Shown: positions 1 to 7,761, counted from the first letter of the stretch. The stretch: 64,000 bases of DNA from Algibacter miyuki (GCF_030409805.1 NZ_JAUFQP010000015.1:1-64000), one strand, 5' to 3'. Notes: generated by a model not told the origin, from the letters alone. Program-made: numbers and translations.

Positions 1-484
1 GGCCGGCCGAAATAGTATCCGAACACACTACAACAGCAGCTTTCAAATCCTTTCTAAAACGGTCTCTAAAATCTGATTTACCGCCTTTTTTCTCTAATAA
101 TTTAATAGCATGAATTTCAATGCCTTTATCAATTGGCTTCAGCATATCGTACATATTTAAGGCTACTACGCTGGCACCATGCATGGCTTCAACTTCAACA
201 CCTGTTTTGTAAATTGTTTTTACTGTAAAAACGACCGTAATTTCTAAGCCGTTAACTTGATATTCTACGCTGGTAAATTCGATAGGCAAGGGGTGGCAAT
301 CGGGCAAAATATCGGGTGTGCGTTTTACGCCTAATAACCCTGCCGCTTTACTCATGGCGAAGACATTTCCTTTCGGAACGGTGTCGTTTTCTATTGCTTG
401 TATTGTTTCTATTTTACTAACCTTTACAACAGCTTGAGCTACCGCAGTTCTTAGGGTTGTTGCTTTATGTGTGATGTCTACCAT
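1..484 (-). CDS. moaCB: Bifunctional molybdenum cofactor protein MoaC/MoaB (partial, C-terminus outside window)
   Basis: The reading frame is open from an ATG at 482-484 (minus strand) to the window edge, giving 161 residues without a stop. Residues 1 to about 145 are MoaC, cyclic pyranopterin monophosphate synthase, which acts on the MoaA product. The conserved MHGASVVALNMYDM stretch and the following KKGGKSD motif are visible. The frame then runs straight into LKAAVVVCSDTISAG, which looks like the first strand of a MoaB/MogA domain (MPT adenylylation), so this is probably the fused MoaCB protein common in Bacteroidetes rather than a stand-alone MoaC. It is the last visible gene of the Moco operon. 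The MoaB half cannot be verified here. Confidence 0.88.
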   Translation of the reverse strand, partial: MVDITHKATTLRTAVAQAVVKVSKIETIQAIENDTVPKGNVFAMSKAAGLLGVKRTPDILPDCHPLPIEFTSVEYQVNGLEITVVFTVKTIYKTGVEVEAMHGASVVALNMYDMLKPIDKGIEIHAIKLLEKKGGKSDFRDRFRKDLKAAVVVCSDTISAG

Positions 485-512
485 TTTTTGTTTTTAGGGT
501 TAAAAAAAATAA

Positions 513-956
513 CTATTTGTTTACCTTCCATTGATGCGTGTCGTCCTCAAAAATTTCTTTTCCAAAAACAGGAACATCAGCTTTTATGGCTTCAACTATA
601 AATTCTAAAGCTTCGAAAACGACTTTGCGTCTAGGTGATGATACAAAAACGAATAAACATATTTCTCCAGCTTTTACAGTACCTAAACTATGGTAAATAT
701 GCATGCAGGTAAGATCGAATTTTTCAAAAGCCGACTCACGAATGGCGTGAAATTTAGCATTTGCCATTTCTTCGTAAGCGGTGTATTCTATAGCTGCAAC
801 AGTTTTTTCTTCAATAACATCTGCACGAACTTGGCCCAGAAAAATATTATGGGCACCAATACTGGTTTTAGTTTGATGTTTAGCAATAGAATTCCCAATA
901 AATTCTGATGAAATAGCACCTTGCTGAAATACACTTTTTGGTTTCTTTTGTTCCAT
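513..956 (-). CDS. moaE: Molybdopterin synthase catalytic (large) subunit MoaE
   Basis: The protein has 147 residues, the normal MoaE length. MoaE with thiocarboxylated MoaD inserts the dithiolene sulfurs into precursor Z to make molybdopterin. The family signature around residues 106-116 (SSPRRKVVFEA) and the two active-site lysines, K126 and K133, are present; their seven-residue spacing equals that of K119 and K126 in the E. coli enzyme as I recall it. The family's HR pair reads RR here. ATG start at 954-956. It lies between moaCB and the moeB-like gene on the same strand with short gaps, so it is part of the operon. Confidence 0.93.
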   Translation of the reverse strand: MEQKKPKSVFQQGAISSEFIGNSIAKHQTKTSIGAHNIFLGQVRADVIEEKTVAAIEYTAYEEMANAKFHAIRESAFEKFDLTCMHIYHSLGTVKAGEICLFVFVSSPRRKVVFEALEFIVEAIKADVPVFGKEIFEDDTHQWKVNK

Positions 957-960
957 GATT

Positions 961-2055
961 TTATATTTTACTTAGACTTGTTAAGTCTTTTGATAATTTA
1001 TGAATGTCTAAAATACCTTCTTTTATGCTGAAGCAATTGGTTATGTTTAATTTTTTCAGAATAGAAACTGCTTTTTTGCTGCGCATTCCTGATTGGCAAA
1101 ATAGGTAGTTTGTTTTATTTGAATCTATTTTATTAATCTGAAGCTCTAATAGAGATAGCGGAATATTTATCACATTGAAACCTTCTAGTTTAGGTGTTTC
1201 ATGTGGTTCTCGAACATCAATAAGTTGAATGTTTTTTTTCTTTAAAATGAGCTTAATAGAAACTGTTTCATTAGTCATTTCACAGTTAAAATCGCTTTTT
1301 TTAGATTGAAAGTTTTCTTTTTCGTTTAAAACGGATTGGATAATGGCATCATTCCTATTTATTTTTAAAGTTGAATTTTGAAGCGTTAACGCATTGTAAA
1401 ACAATATTTTTCCTGAAAGTACTTCGCCAATTCCTAAAATAATTTTTAAAACTTCATTGGCTTGCATACTACCAATAATCCCTGGAAGCACGCCTAAAAC
1501 TCCAATTTCTGAACAATTAGGAACACTGTTTTCTTCTGGAAAATTAGGAAATAAACAACGGTAACTGGGTCCGTTTTGATAGTTGAAAACCGAAACCTGA
1601 CCTTCAAACTTATAAATAGCACCAAAAACGAGTGGCTTATTGGTTATCAAGCAAGCATCATTGACTAAATATCGGGTTTCAAAATTATCGGTACCATCAA
1701 TAATTATATCGTAGTTTTTAAATAATTCTAGAGCATTTTTATGCGTTAGTTTTTCAGGATAAGCATTTATAATGATAGAATCGTTTAAATCTTCTAAGCG
1801 TTGTTTCGCAGCAATAGCTTTGTTTATTCCTAAGGTTGATCTTCCGAATAGTACTTGCCGTTGTAAATTACTAAGCTCTACCAAATCAAAATCTACAATA
1901 CCAATGGTGCCAATACCTGCGCCGACTAAATATTGCAAAATCGGACAGCCTAAGCCACCCGCACCAATAACCAATACTTTGGCTTGTGCAAGTTTCTTTT
2001 GACCGGCTTCTCCGATTTCAGAAAGTATAATATGTCTGCTATATCTGTTATTCAT
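961..2055 (-). CDS. moeB: MoeB/ThiF/HesA-type E1-like adenylyltransferase with C-terminal rhodanese domain
   Basis: This should adenylate the MoaD C-terminus and pass sulfur to it. Residues 1-245 are the E1-like domain, with ATP loop GAGGLG (31-36), the RQVLFG segment and DGTDN (120-124). Residues about 265-364 are a rhodanese domain with active-site C320 in CQSGMRS. A longer frame starts at TTG 2067, but the ATG at 2055 gives the standard MNNRYSRHI N-terminus and is preferred. The zinc-binding cysteines of MoeB look degenerate: the first CxxC reads SYRC (S164, C167) and no later CxxC pair exists, while the cysteine of the NCSEIG loop (C181) is kept. The fusion replaces a separate sulfurtransferase. 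moaD is immediately upstream. Confidence 0.88.
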   Translation of the reverse strand: MNNRYSRHIILSEIGEAGQKKLAQAKVLVIGAGGLGCPILQYLVGAGIGTIGIVDFDLVELSNLQRQVLFGRSTLGINKAIAAKQRLEDLNDSIIINAYPEKLTHKNALELFKNYDIIIDGTDNFETRYLVNDACLITNKPLVFGAIYKFEGQVSVFNYQNGPSYRCLFPNFPEENSVPNCSEIGVLGVLPGIIGSMQANEVLKIILGIGEVLSGKILFYNALTLQNSTLKINRNDAIIQSVLNEKENFQSKKSDFNCEMTNETVSIKLILKKKNIQLIDVREPHETPKLEGFNVINIPLSLLELQINKIDSNKTNYLFCQSGMRSKKAVSILKKLNITNCFSIKEGILDIHKLSKDLTSLSKI

Positions 2056-2072
2056 TTTGTTTTTCAACTAAA

Positions 2073-2306
2073 TTATCCGCCAGCAAATGGGGGTAATATG
2101 GCGATGTCTTTGCCGGTTGCTTTTGTGGTTTCGGAAACTAATTCTTCGTTTTGAGCAACCTGAAATTCTTTATGTTTTAGGCTATCATATTTTATATAAA
2201 GAAGCTCTAAAAGTTCGAATATCGTTTCTCCTTCAAAGTTTATAATCTCCTCGGTTTTTTTTGTTGTTTCAGCAATTTGCCCAAAATATTTTATGGTTAT
2301 TTGCAT
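2073..2306 (-). CDS. moaD: Molybdopterin synthase sulfur carrier subunit MoaD
   Basis: A 77-residue ubiquitin-fold protein that ends exactly in PPFAGG, the C-terminal diglycine that is adenylated and thiocarboxylated. It starts with MQITIKYFGQIAE, the typical first strand of MoaD. Its start codon overlaps the end of mobA by 10 bases, implying translational coupling. It is followed within about 20 bases by the MoeB/rhodanese gene that should activate it. Confidence 0.93.
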   Translation of the reverse strand: MQITIKYFGQIAETTKKTEEIINFEGETIFELLELLYIKYDSLKHKEFQVAQNEELVSETTKATGKDIAILPPFAGG

Positions 2307-2875
2307 GGTGTTATCTGTTTTAATTCGTCTTTAGTATTAATGTTAGTTGTAAGTTTTTGTTCATGTTTTTCTAATGAAACCACTTTGCTTTTACATTGAT
2401 TTACGGCAAACTGTAATTTGCGTTCACCTGAATTTAGAAGCTTTAGAAATCGGCTTTCACAAGATTTTTTATAAAGCGCAATTAATGGCATTCTTCTGCC
2501 GTTACTTTCTATTTGAATCACTTCGGAACCGTTATCAACTTCAGAAATTAATCGTTCTAAAATTTGAGAATGTATCAATGGAATATCGCAACTTAAAACC
2601 AAATTATAGGTGGTTTCAGAATGTTTTAAACCTGAATAAATTCCCGCTAAAGGACCACTGTTTTCAATAGTGTCTTCAATACGCTCTAAGCCAAAAACAT
2701 CATAATCGGCACAATTAGAAACAATAATTATCTTTGAAACTAATGGTTGTAAAGCATCAATACTGTATTGTATAAACGATTTTCCGTTGAAGCTTAAAAA
2801 ACCTTTATCCGTACCCATTCTCGAGCTTTTTCCGCCCGCTAGAATAATGCCTGTAATGTGCTTTTTGTCTATCAT
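2297..2875 (-). CDS. mobA: Molybdenum cofactor guanylyltransferase-like NTP transferase MobA
   Basis: 192 residues. The N-terminus IILAGGKSSRMGTDKG (10-25) is the nucleotide-binding signature of MobA-type nucleotidyltransferases. DIPL near the middle fits the metal-binding aspartate region. MobA attaches GMP to Moco to give the bis-MGD form needed by DMSO-reductase-family enzymes such as nitrate reductase, so its presence suggests such enzymes in the genome. The gene is tightly packed: it starts directly behind the TSUP gene and overlaps moaD. A cytidylyl specificity (MocA) cannot be excluded by eye but MobA is more likely next to moaD/moaE. Confidence 0.87.
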   Translation of the reverse strand: MIDKKHITGIILAGGKSSRMGTDKGFLSFNGKSFIQYSIDALQPLVSKIIIVSNCADYDVFGLERIEDTIENSGPLAGIYSGLKHSETTYNLVLSCDIPLIHSQILERLISEVDNGSEVIQIESNGRRMPLIALYKKSCESRFLKLLNSGERKLQFAVNQCKSKVVSLEKHEQKLTTNINTKDELKQITPCK

Positions 2876-2876
2876 A

Positions 2877-3617
2877 TTAAATGAAAAATAATTTACCGCA
2901 GGCCATAATAAGCACGAAAGCCAAAATATAGCGTAGTTGTTTATTGTTTATCTTTTTGCTTCCAAAATAGCCACCCAAAACCCCGCCAATAAGGGCAATG
3001 GCAACTAATAAAAAAGATGCTCTGTCTAGATTAACACCACTGCTAATTTGCCCGATTAAGCCCGAAGCCGAATTCACCCAAATAAAAAGTGCAGAAACGG
3101 CTGCGGCTTCCTTCATTTTTCCCCAATGTAGAAGTAAAATTACAGGACTCAAAATAATGCCTCCACCAATGCCAATGAGTCCTGAGAAAAAACCGATAAC
3201 ACCTCCAATAATAAGACCTTGCCAAAGTTTTACAGGTTTTATAATTTTGCTTTCTTTTCCAAAAACATTTAACATTTTTAAAATAGCAAAAACTAATAAT
3301 ATGGCTAATATTTTTTTATAAATAGAGGCGTCAACTTCAATAGTGCCGCCTAAAAAAGCGTACGGAATGGAAGCAACGGCAAAGGCCATAAATAATTTTT
3401 TGTTGAAATGACCAGCTTTATAATAGTAATAAAACGATATGCCTGCAACAAACAAATTAAGCAGTAGGGCAGTGGGTTTCATGCTTTCTGGAGCAAAAGA
3501 AAACAAAGCCATAAGTGCCAAATATCCGCTTGCACCACCATGACCAACACTAGCGTATAGAAACGACACGAGTGGCAAAATGATTAAAAAAAGCGTAATA
3601 TTCTCGGTTTGGAGCAT
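2877..3617 (-). CDS. TSUP family (TauE/SafE-like) membrane permease
   Basis: 246 residues, strongly hydrophobic along the whole length, with about seven to eight predicted membrane segments. Glycine-rich motifs typical of the TauE/SafE/DUF81 family occur twice: near residue 25 (ASVGHGGASGYLALMAL) and in the middle (IGFFSGLIGIGGGIILSPV), matching the internal duplication of the family. Such permeases move sulfite, sulfonates or other sulfur anions across the inner membrane. Its place inside the Moco operon, just before mobA, suggests a substrate linked to molybdoenzymes, for example sulfite or an oxyanion such as molybdate. That is inference from context only. Confidence 0.82.
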   Translation of the reverse strand: MLQTENITLFLIILPLVSFLYASVGHGGASGYLALMALFSFAPESMKPTALLLNLFVAGISFYYYYKAGHFNKKLFMAFAVASIPYAFLGGTIEVDASIYKKILAILLVFAILKMLNVFGKESKIIKPVKLWQGLIIGGVIGFFSGLIGIGGGIILSPVILLLHWGKMKEAAAVSALFIWVNSASGLIGQISSGVNLDRASFLLVAIALIGGVLGGYFGSKKINNKQLRYILAFVLIMACGKLFFI

Positions 3618-3700
3618 GGGTTTGGTTTGTGGTTATTAGTTGTTACTTAATGGTTATGGGTTATTAGTTTTTGGATACTGAAAATTGTTTTTACTGCATA

Positions 3701-4039
3701 CTAAAGCGCATCAAGTTTGCGAACTTGTTCGTCTAGAAATTTCCAACAGTTTTTATTTATTTCATCGAATGTGGTTATTAATGTTTTTCCGTAAGGTGTA
3801 AGTGTTGCACCACCGCCTCCCTTACCGCCCGTACTGTTTATGGTTACAGGTTTTTTTGCCGATTTATTTACCGAATCTATAAGCGACCAAGCTTTTTTAT
3901 AGGATAAACCAAGCGATTTTGCCGCTTTAGATAATGATCCTGTGTCTTCAATGGCTTTCAGTAAATGCACACGCCCTTCACCTAAAAGGACATGGTTATT
4001 GGCTTCAATCCAAATTCTGCTTTTAATTTTGTAAGACAT
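3701..4039 (-). CDS. ModE-like winged-helix regulator lacking molybdate-binding domains
   Basis: 112 residues containing only the N-terminal DNA-binding domain of ModE. The helix-turn-helix reads GSLSKAAKSLGLSYKKAW (about 34-51), followed by a glycine-rich wing. Full-length ModE of E. coli is about 260 residues with two C-terminal MOP (molybdate-binding) domains; none is present here, so effector sensing must differ or be absent. It sits directly behind moeA in the Moco operon, and a CGTTAT-N12-ATAACG palindrome lies upstream of moeA (5231-5254), a plausible autoregulatory operator. The stand-alone wHTH form also occurs in other bacteria. Confidence 0.85.
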   Translation of the reverse strand: MSYKIKSRIWIEANNHVLLGEGRVHLLKAIEDTGSLSKAAKSLGLSYKKAWSLIDSVNKSAKKPVTINSTGGKGGGGATLTPYGKTLITTFDEINKNCWKFLDEQVRKLDAL

Positions 4040-4040
4040 A

Positions 4041-5219
4041 TTAAACGGGTAATAAAATGGTTTCTAATGCATCATTTATGGTAACTTCTGTATCATTTTC
4101 GTCCATAAAAACTAAAGCGTTAGAAAGCGCAAAGGTTTGTTGCATAGCAGAGCTTTGTCCTTCTAAAATTTCAACCTTACCGTTGGTATATATGGCTTTT
4201 AAAAATTGTGGTCGGTCACCTCTTTTAATAAAGTTTGATATTGATTGCCCTTTTACGCGTGGTAATTCAAGATCCTCTCGATTCATCAAACCCTGCAAGG
4301 CTATATAGACGTAAACATAGAAACAGGTGAGTGCAGCAGCAGGGTTTCCGGGTAAAGCAAAAATTTGAGTGTCTTGCTTTTTTCCGAAGAATAAAGGTTT
4401 GCCTGGTTTTTGTTTTACTTTATAGAATATTTCTTCAACATGTAATTCATTTAAAGCTTTTCCAACATAATCGTAATCGCCAACCGAAATCCCTCCAGTA
4501 ATAATAACCAAGTTATTCTCGCTAATAACCGATTTTAATTTAGCCAGTGTTTTTCCATAATTATCGGTAACATTATGGATGGTAACATCATAAAATTTCA
4601 AGCTATATAAGGCGCTTAAAAGCATTTTAGAATTGCTCTCGTAAATTTGTCCGTAGCTTAAATCGTTTCCTGGTTCAATCAATTCGTTTCCTGTAGAAAC
4701 AATGGCAATGCTTGGTTTTTTATAAACTGTAACAGTAGTTATTCCTAAGGAACTTAAATAACCAATAGCGGCAGGCGTTAGTTTTGTGCCGGCTTTTAAA
4801 GCAAGTTCATGCTGCTTAACTTGTTCGCCTAAAGGCCTAATGTTTTGATTTTCGTTGACTTCTTTATTGATGCGAATTTGTTTTTTTTCCGCAGTAACCT
4901 GTTCTTGCATAATGACAGCATTTGCGGTAGCAGGTACAGCAGCCCCAGTAAAAATACGTATAGCTTCACCGGGTTTTAGTACGGGTTGCCTGTCATCACC
5001 AGCCTGAACTTCGCCTATTAATTTGTATGTGAAATCGTCGTGCAAGTTTAAAGCGTAACCGTCCATGGCCGATTGCCTGAATGGAGGCATATTTATAGGG
5101 GAGTGTACATCCTCAAAAAGTAAGTATCCACCTGCTTTTTCAGCGGTTTTTACAGTTTTTTTAAATAACGGTTTAGCATGTTGCTTTACGGCGTTAATGG
5201 CTTGTGCTATGGAAATCAT
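4041..5219 (-). CDS. moeA: Molybdopterin molybdenumtransferase MoeA
   Basis: 392 residues, full length for MoeA, which inserts molybdate into adenylated molybdopterin. The sequence shows PPFRQSAMDGYA (45-56), the conserved start of domain II, then the MoaB/MogA-like core with STGNEL, ITGGISVGDYDYVG (about 239-252) and LPGNPAAALTCFY (about 290-302). It is the first gene of the operon; the ATG at 5217-5219 lies 12 bases from the proposed ModE-type palindrome. The downstream ModE-like gene starts two bases after its stop codon. Confidence 0.93.
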   Translation of the reverse strand: MISIAQAINAVKQHAKPLFKKTVKTAEKAGGYLLFEDVHSPINMPPFRQSAMDGYALNLHDDFTYKLIGEVQAGDDRQPVLKPGEAIRIFTGAAVPATANAVIMQEQVTAEKKQIRINKEVNENQNIRPLGEQVKQHELALKAGTKLTPAAIGYLSSLGITTVTVYKKPSIAIVSTGNELIEPGNDLSYGQIYESNSKMLLSALYSLKFYDVTIHNVTDNYGKTLAKLKSVISENNLVIITGGISVGDYDYVGKALNELHVEEIFYKVKQKPGKPLFFGKKQDTQIFALPGNPAAALTCFYVYVYIALQGLMNREDLELPRVKGQSISNFIKRGDRPQFLKAIYTNGKVEILEGQSSAMQQTFALSNALVFMDENDTEVTINDALETILLPV

Positions 5220-5230
5220 ATTATAAATAG

Positions 5231-5254
5231 CGTTATGTTTTTACAAATATAACG
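5231..5254. promoter_or_regulatory. ModE-type operator candidate upstream of moeA
   Basis: CGTTAT at 5231-5236 and its inverted copy ATAACG at 5249-5254 are separated by 12 bases, 24 bases in total. From memory this is the same arm sequence and spacing as the E. coli modA ModE operator. The site overlaps the -7 box of the minus-strand promoter and lies just upstream of an operon that encodes a ModE-like wHTH protein, so it fits a repressor site. Confidence 0.5.
5244..5251 (-). promoter_or_regulatory. Predicted -7 box of the Moco operon promoter
   Basis: On the minus strand this reads TATATTTG, a match to the Bacteroidetes -7 consensus TAnnTTTG. It lies 25-32 bases upstream of the moeA start. 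No clear TTG -33 element is seen at the usual spacing. Confidence 0.45.
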
Positions 5255-5483
5255 GTTCTGTATTTTATTTTACCACTGGTTTTCGGTTTTTTCATTTTGC
5301 AAATATTAATCTACGTATATATAAGTGTGTAAATGTGATTTTTTTATGTGGAAAATTGATAAATTTCATTTGAAATAAATTCTAATTGCATTTTTAATAG
5401 ATAAAAGCCTCTATTTATTCGTTTTAGTTAAAATTTGAAGCTGTTTTTGAGAACTCCTTAAAAATTAAATACTTAGTTTTTGC

Positions 5484-5506
5484 ATAAGTATTAATACTTA
5501 TATTTG
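5484..5506 (+). promoter_or_regulatory. Perfect 18-bp palindrome overlapping a TATATTTG -7 box
   Basis: ATAAGTATTAATACTTAT (5484-5501) is a perfect inverted repeat whose last three bases overlap TATATTTG (5499-5506). A TTG lies at 5480-5482, 16 bases before the box, somewhat shorter than the usual 19. The arrangement suggests a repressor binding site on a plus-strand promoter with a long leader to the porin gene. Confidence 0.35.
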
Positions 5507-5661
5507 TCTTATTGATAAAAACTGTTTAGTAAGTGGTTTTACAGAAAATAAATTTTTTTAAAGATTTACATTTTTTTATAAGACACATTTAAACAGTAGG
5601 AAAATTACTAAAATTGAAATCGAACATGAGATATATCATATTACCAACAGCTTGCTACTTC

Positions 5662-5669
5662 TATATTTG
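5662..5669 (+). promoter_or_regulatory. Candidate proximal -7 box of the porin gene
   Basis: TATATTTG matches TAnnTTTG and lies 52 bases before the porin ATG, giving a leader of about 45 bases. No clear TTG -33 element at consensus spacing. Confidence 0.35.
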
Positions 5670-5721
5670 CTGTGCTCGTGTCCTTAGAAAAACGAAAGAT
5701 AAATAATTTTTAAAATTAATA

Positions 5722-6975
5722 ATGATGAAAAAACAATATGTAATCTTAGCCTTATTGATGGTAACCATGCAATTTGCACAAGCACAATTTACTTTAGATG
5801 GCGAGTTTAGGCCAAGAGCAGAATACCGTAACGGTTATGGAGGTATTATTCCAGATGCTGCCGATGCGGGCTTTGGAATTTCGACGAGAATGCGTTTAAA
5901 TGCGGGCTATGCAACCGATGCTTACAAGTTTTATGTGAGTTTACAGGATGTGATGGTTTGGGGAGAAAATAAACAAATAGTTCCTGATGATAGTAATAAT
6001 TCTTTCGGAGTTTTTGAAGCTTGGGCAGAATTGAATTTAGGTGAAGGTTTTTCAACTAAACTGGGGCGTCAATCTATTGTTTACGACGATCAGCGCATTT
6101 TCGGAGGATTAGATTGGGCGCAACAAGGTCGGAATCATGATGCCGCTTTATTAAAGTATAATAAAGGCAAGTTTATGATGGATGTTGGTTTGGCTTTTAA
6201 TCAAGATTACGAAAGTCCTGCAGGGTTTCAATCCACGTCTACAACCTATGCTACCACAGGAAATTTTTCTTATAAAACCATGCAATACCTTTATTTAAAA
6301 CAAGCTTGGGATAGTTTCTCTGGAAGTTTATTAGTGTTGAATAACGGATTTCAGGAAGTCGACGGAACCAGTAATTTACAAACCTTCGGAACACATTTAG
6401 ATTATAAAACAGGTGCTTTTGGTGTGGCTGTAAATGCTTTTATTCAAACTGGAGATCGCCAAAATGAAGTGGCCGTAAAAGGCGCACATTTATTAGGTTT
6501 AGATGTTACGTATAAAGCATCTGCCAAAGTGGGATTAGGTGCCGGGTTGGAAATTATTAGTGGTAACGATGCTGATGCAGGAGAGACGGGAGCGTTTTTT
6601 CCTTTATATGGTACCAATCATAAATTTAATGGTTTTATGGATTATTTCTATGTGGGGAATCATGCTAATTCAGTAGGTTTATTTGATATTCATGTGAGTG
6701 CCAATTTTAAACTGAACGACACGTCTAGCTTATTGGTAAAAGCTTTAAATTTTAGCGGTGAGCAAGAATTGGCAAGTGGAGAGAAATCTTTAGGTACCGA
6801 ATTAGATTTAGTCTATTCAAAACAATTTAAAGGTTATGCTTTAAAATTAGGGTATTCTCAAATGTTTGCTAACGATGGTATGTACGAACTTAAAGAAGTA
6901 ACTAAAAGCGATGCTGCCGATATGCAAAATTGGGCTTGGGCTATGTTAGTGATTAAACCTAAGTTTTTAAACTAA
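5722..6975 (+). CDS. Alginate-export-family outer membrane porin
   Basis: 417 residues with a signal peptide of about 21 residues ending AQA. The mature part is built of alternating beta-strand segments rich in aromatic residues, as in outer-membrane barrels. FRPRAEYRNGYG near the mature N-terminus and LGRQSIVYDDQRIFGGLDW (about residues 115-133) are signatures of the alginate export (AlgE-like) family. Despite the family name, in Flavobacteriia such porins often stand next to nitrate/nitrite assimilation genes, which would fit the neighbouring Moco operon; this is inference. It is read alone, divergent from moeA, and ends in a strong terminator. Confidence 0.75.
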   Translation: MMKKQYVILALLMVTMQFAQAQFTLDGEFRPRAEYRNGYGGIIPDAADAGFGISTRMRLNAGYATDAYKFYVSLQDVMVWGENKQIVPDDSNNSFGVFEAWAELNLGEGFSTKLGRQSIVYDDQRIFGGLDWAQQGRNHDAALLKYNKGKFMMDVGLAFNQDYESPAGFQSTSTTYATTGNFSYKTMQYLYLKQAWDSFSGSLLVLNNGFQEVDGTSNLQTFGTHLDYKTGAFGVAVNAFIQTGDRQNEVAVKGAHLLGLDVTYKASAKVGLGAGLEIISGNDADAGETGAFFPLYGTNHKFNGFMDYFYVGNHANSVGLFDIHVSANFKLNDTSSLLVKALNFSGEQELASGEKSLGTELDLVYSKQFKGYALKLGYSQMFANDGMYELKEVTKSDAADMQNWAWAMLVIKPKFLN

Positions 6976-7004
6976 GTTATTTAAAAAGAAAATATATTTA
7001 TACG

Positions 7005-7033
7005 AATCCCGCTTATGGCGGGATTTTTTGTTT
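7005..7033 (+). terminator. Rho-independent terminator of the porin gene
   Basis: Perfect 8-bp stem AATCCCGC (7005-7012) and GCGGGATT (7018-7025) with a 5-base loop, followed by a run of T. It lies 30 bases behind the porin stop codon. Confidence 0.9.
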
Positions 7034-7260
7034 TTCATAAATAAACTCCTTAGTAGATACAGGAAGATTAACTATAAATAGATTTAAAAATCTAACTATT
7101 ATTGAAAAATATTGTTAATAACAAGCTAAGAATAAATATGCTATATTGATTGAATATGCTATTATAATTAAGACTTTCGGAGGTTATAGACTTTAATTCG
7201 TACTAATTAATTTTGTTAATATAAAGAAAGCTAAAGATGTTATTAGTTTTAAGAATTGCT

Positions 7261-7352
7261 TATTTTTGTAAAAGAATTGCGAGTAATTGTAATAGAGGAT
7301 ATTTTAAAAATAAAAAACGCCAATGTTATTACTAGTAACATTGACGCTTTTT
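7261..7352 (+). ncRNA. Candidate small RNA (promoter box plus terminator)
   Basis: TATTTTTG at 7261-7268 fits the Bacteroidetes -7 consensus. About 50 bases further a hairpin with left arm ACGCCAATGTTA (7317-7328) and right arm TAACATTGACGCT (7336-7348), one mismatch, is followed by T residues. No ORF lies between. A transcript of about 75 bases would result. No -33 element is evident, and similarity to known sRNAs could not be tested. Confidence 0.3.
7316..7352 (+). terminator. Rho-independent terminator without an upstream gene
   Basis: Hairpin CGCCAATGTTA / TAACATTGACG around a 7-base loop, ending in CTTTTTT. It is plus-oriented and 340 bases from the last gene, which has its own terminator. 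Confidence 0.7.
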
Positions 7353-7451
7353 TAACCTTCTTTTGGATTTTTAGATTAATTACTAATGATGTAATGTCTA
7401 ATTTCTTTCAACTCTATATATGTTGTTAGAGTCATTCAAAGGTTTACTGAG

Positions 7452-7566
7452 GTTGAGTATACTAAACTCGTTTTGAAAATGGCTAATGAGACCATCTAAA
7501 AACCCTAATTGAAGTTGAGTATATTAAACTCGATTCTATAATGGTTAATGAGACCATTTAAAAACC
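7452..7566. repeat. Two tandem copies of a 62-bp structured element
   Basis: Copy 1 starts at 7452 and copy 2 at 7514. Both carry GTTGAGTATAnTAAACTCG, then AATGG-TTAATGAGACCAT with one C/T change, then TAAAAACC. Each unit contains two small inverted repeats, GAGT...ACTC and ATGG...CCAT, so each could fold as two hairpins. A further hairpin, ACTCTA...TAGAGT, lies just before at 7411-7432. No ORF accounts for it. Confidence 0.7.
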
Positions 7567-7584
7567 TTCATTTTAAAGAACTTT

Positions 7585-7608
7585 AAAGCGCCTCACGAGG
7601 TGCTTTTT
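7585..7608 (+). terminator. Rho-independent terminator behind the tandem repeat
   Basis: AAAGCGCCTC (7585-7594) pairs with GAGGTGCTTT (7597-7606) with one G-U pair, followed by T residues. Plus-oriented, with no protein gene upstream. Confidence 0.7.
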
Positions 7609-7761
7609 CCTTTGGTAAAGGTAAAGCTAAGCACTTGATAATGAAAGGGTGTTTTATAAACATTGTCAACATGTTTTTAACAATTTAGAAATGTCGCAAA
7701 AAGTGATATATCTTTTTTTGTTTTGTAACATTCTGTTTGTTAAGTTTTTTTTGTGTTGATT

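Larger units (their letters stand above)
5220..5721. other. Divergent intergenic regulatory region between moeA and the porin gene
   Basis: 502 bases without a gene. It holds the ModE-type palindrome (5231-5254), a perfect 18-base palindrome ATAAGTATTAATACTTAT (5484-5501), and two TATATTTG boxes on the plus strand (5499-5506 and 5662-5669). The rest is AT-rich sequence in which I see nothing specific. Confidence 0.6.

Noticed and set aside
1-8. GGCCGGCC at the very first bases, which might suggest a cloning site
   Set aside because: It is part of the continuous moaCB frame (SAG codons) and so is natural coding sequence.
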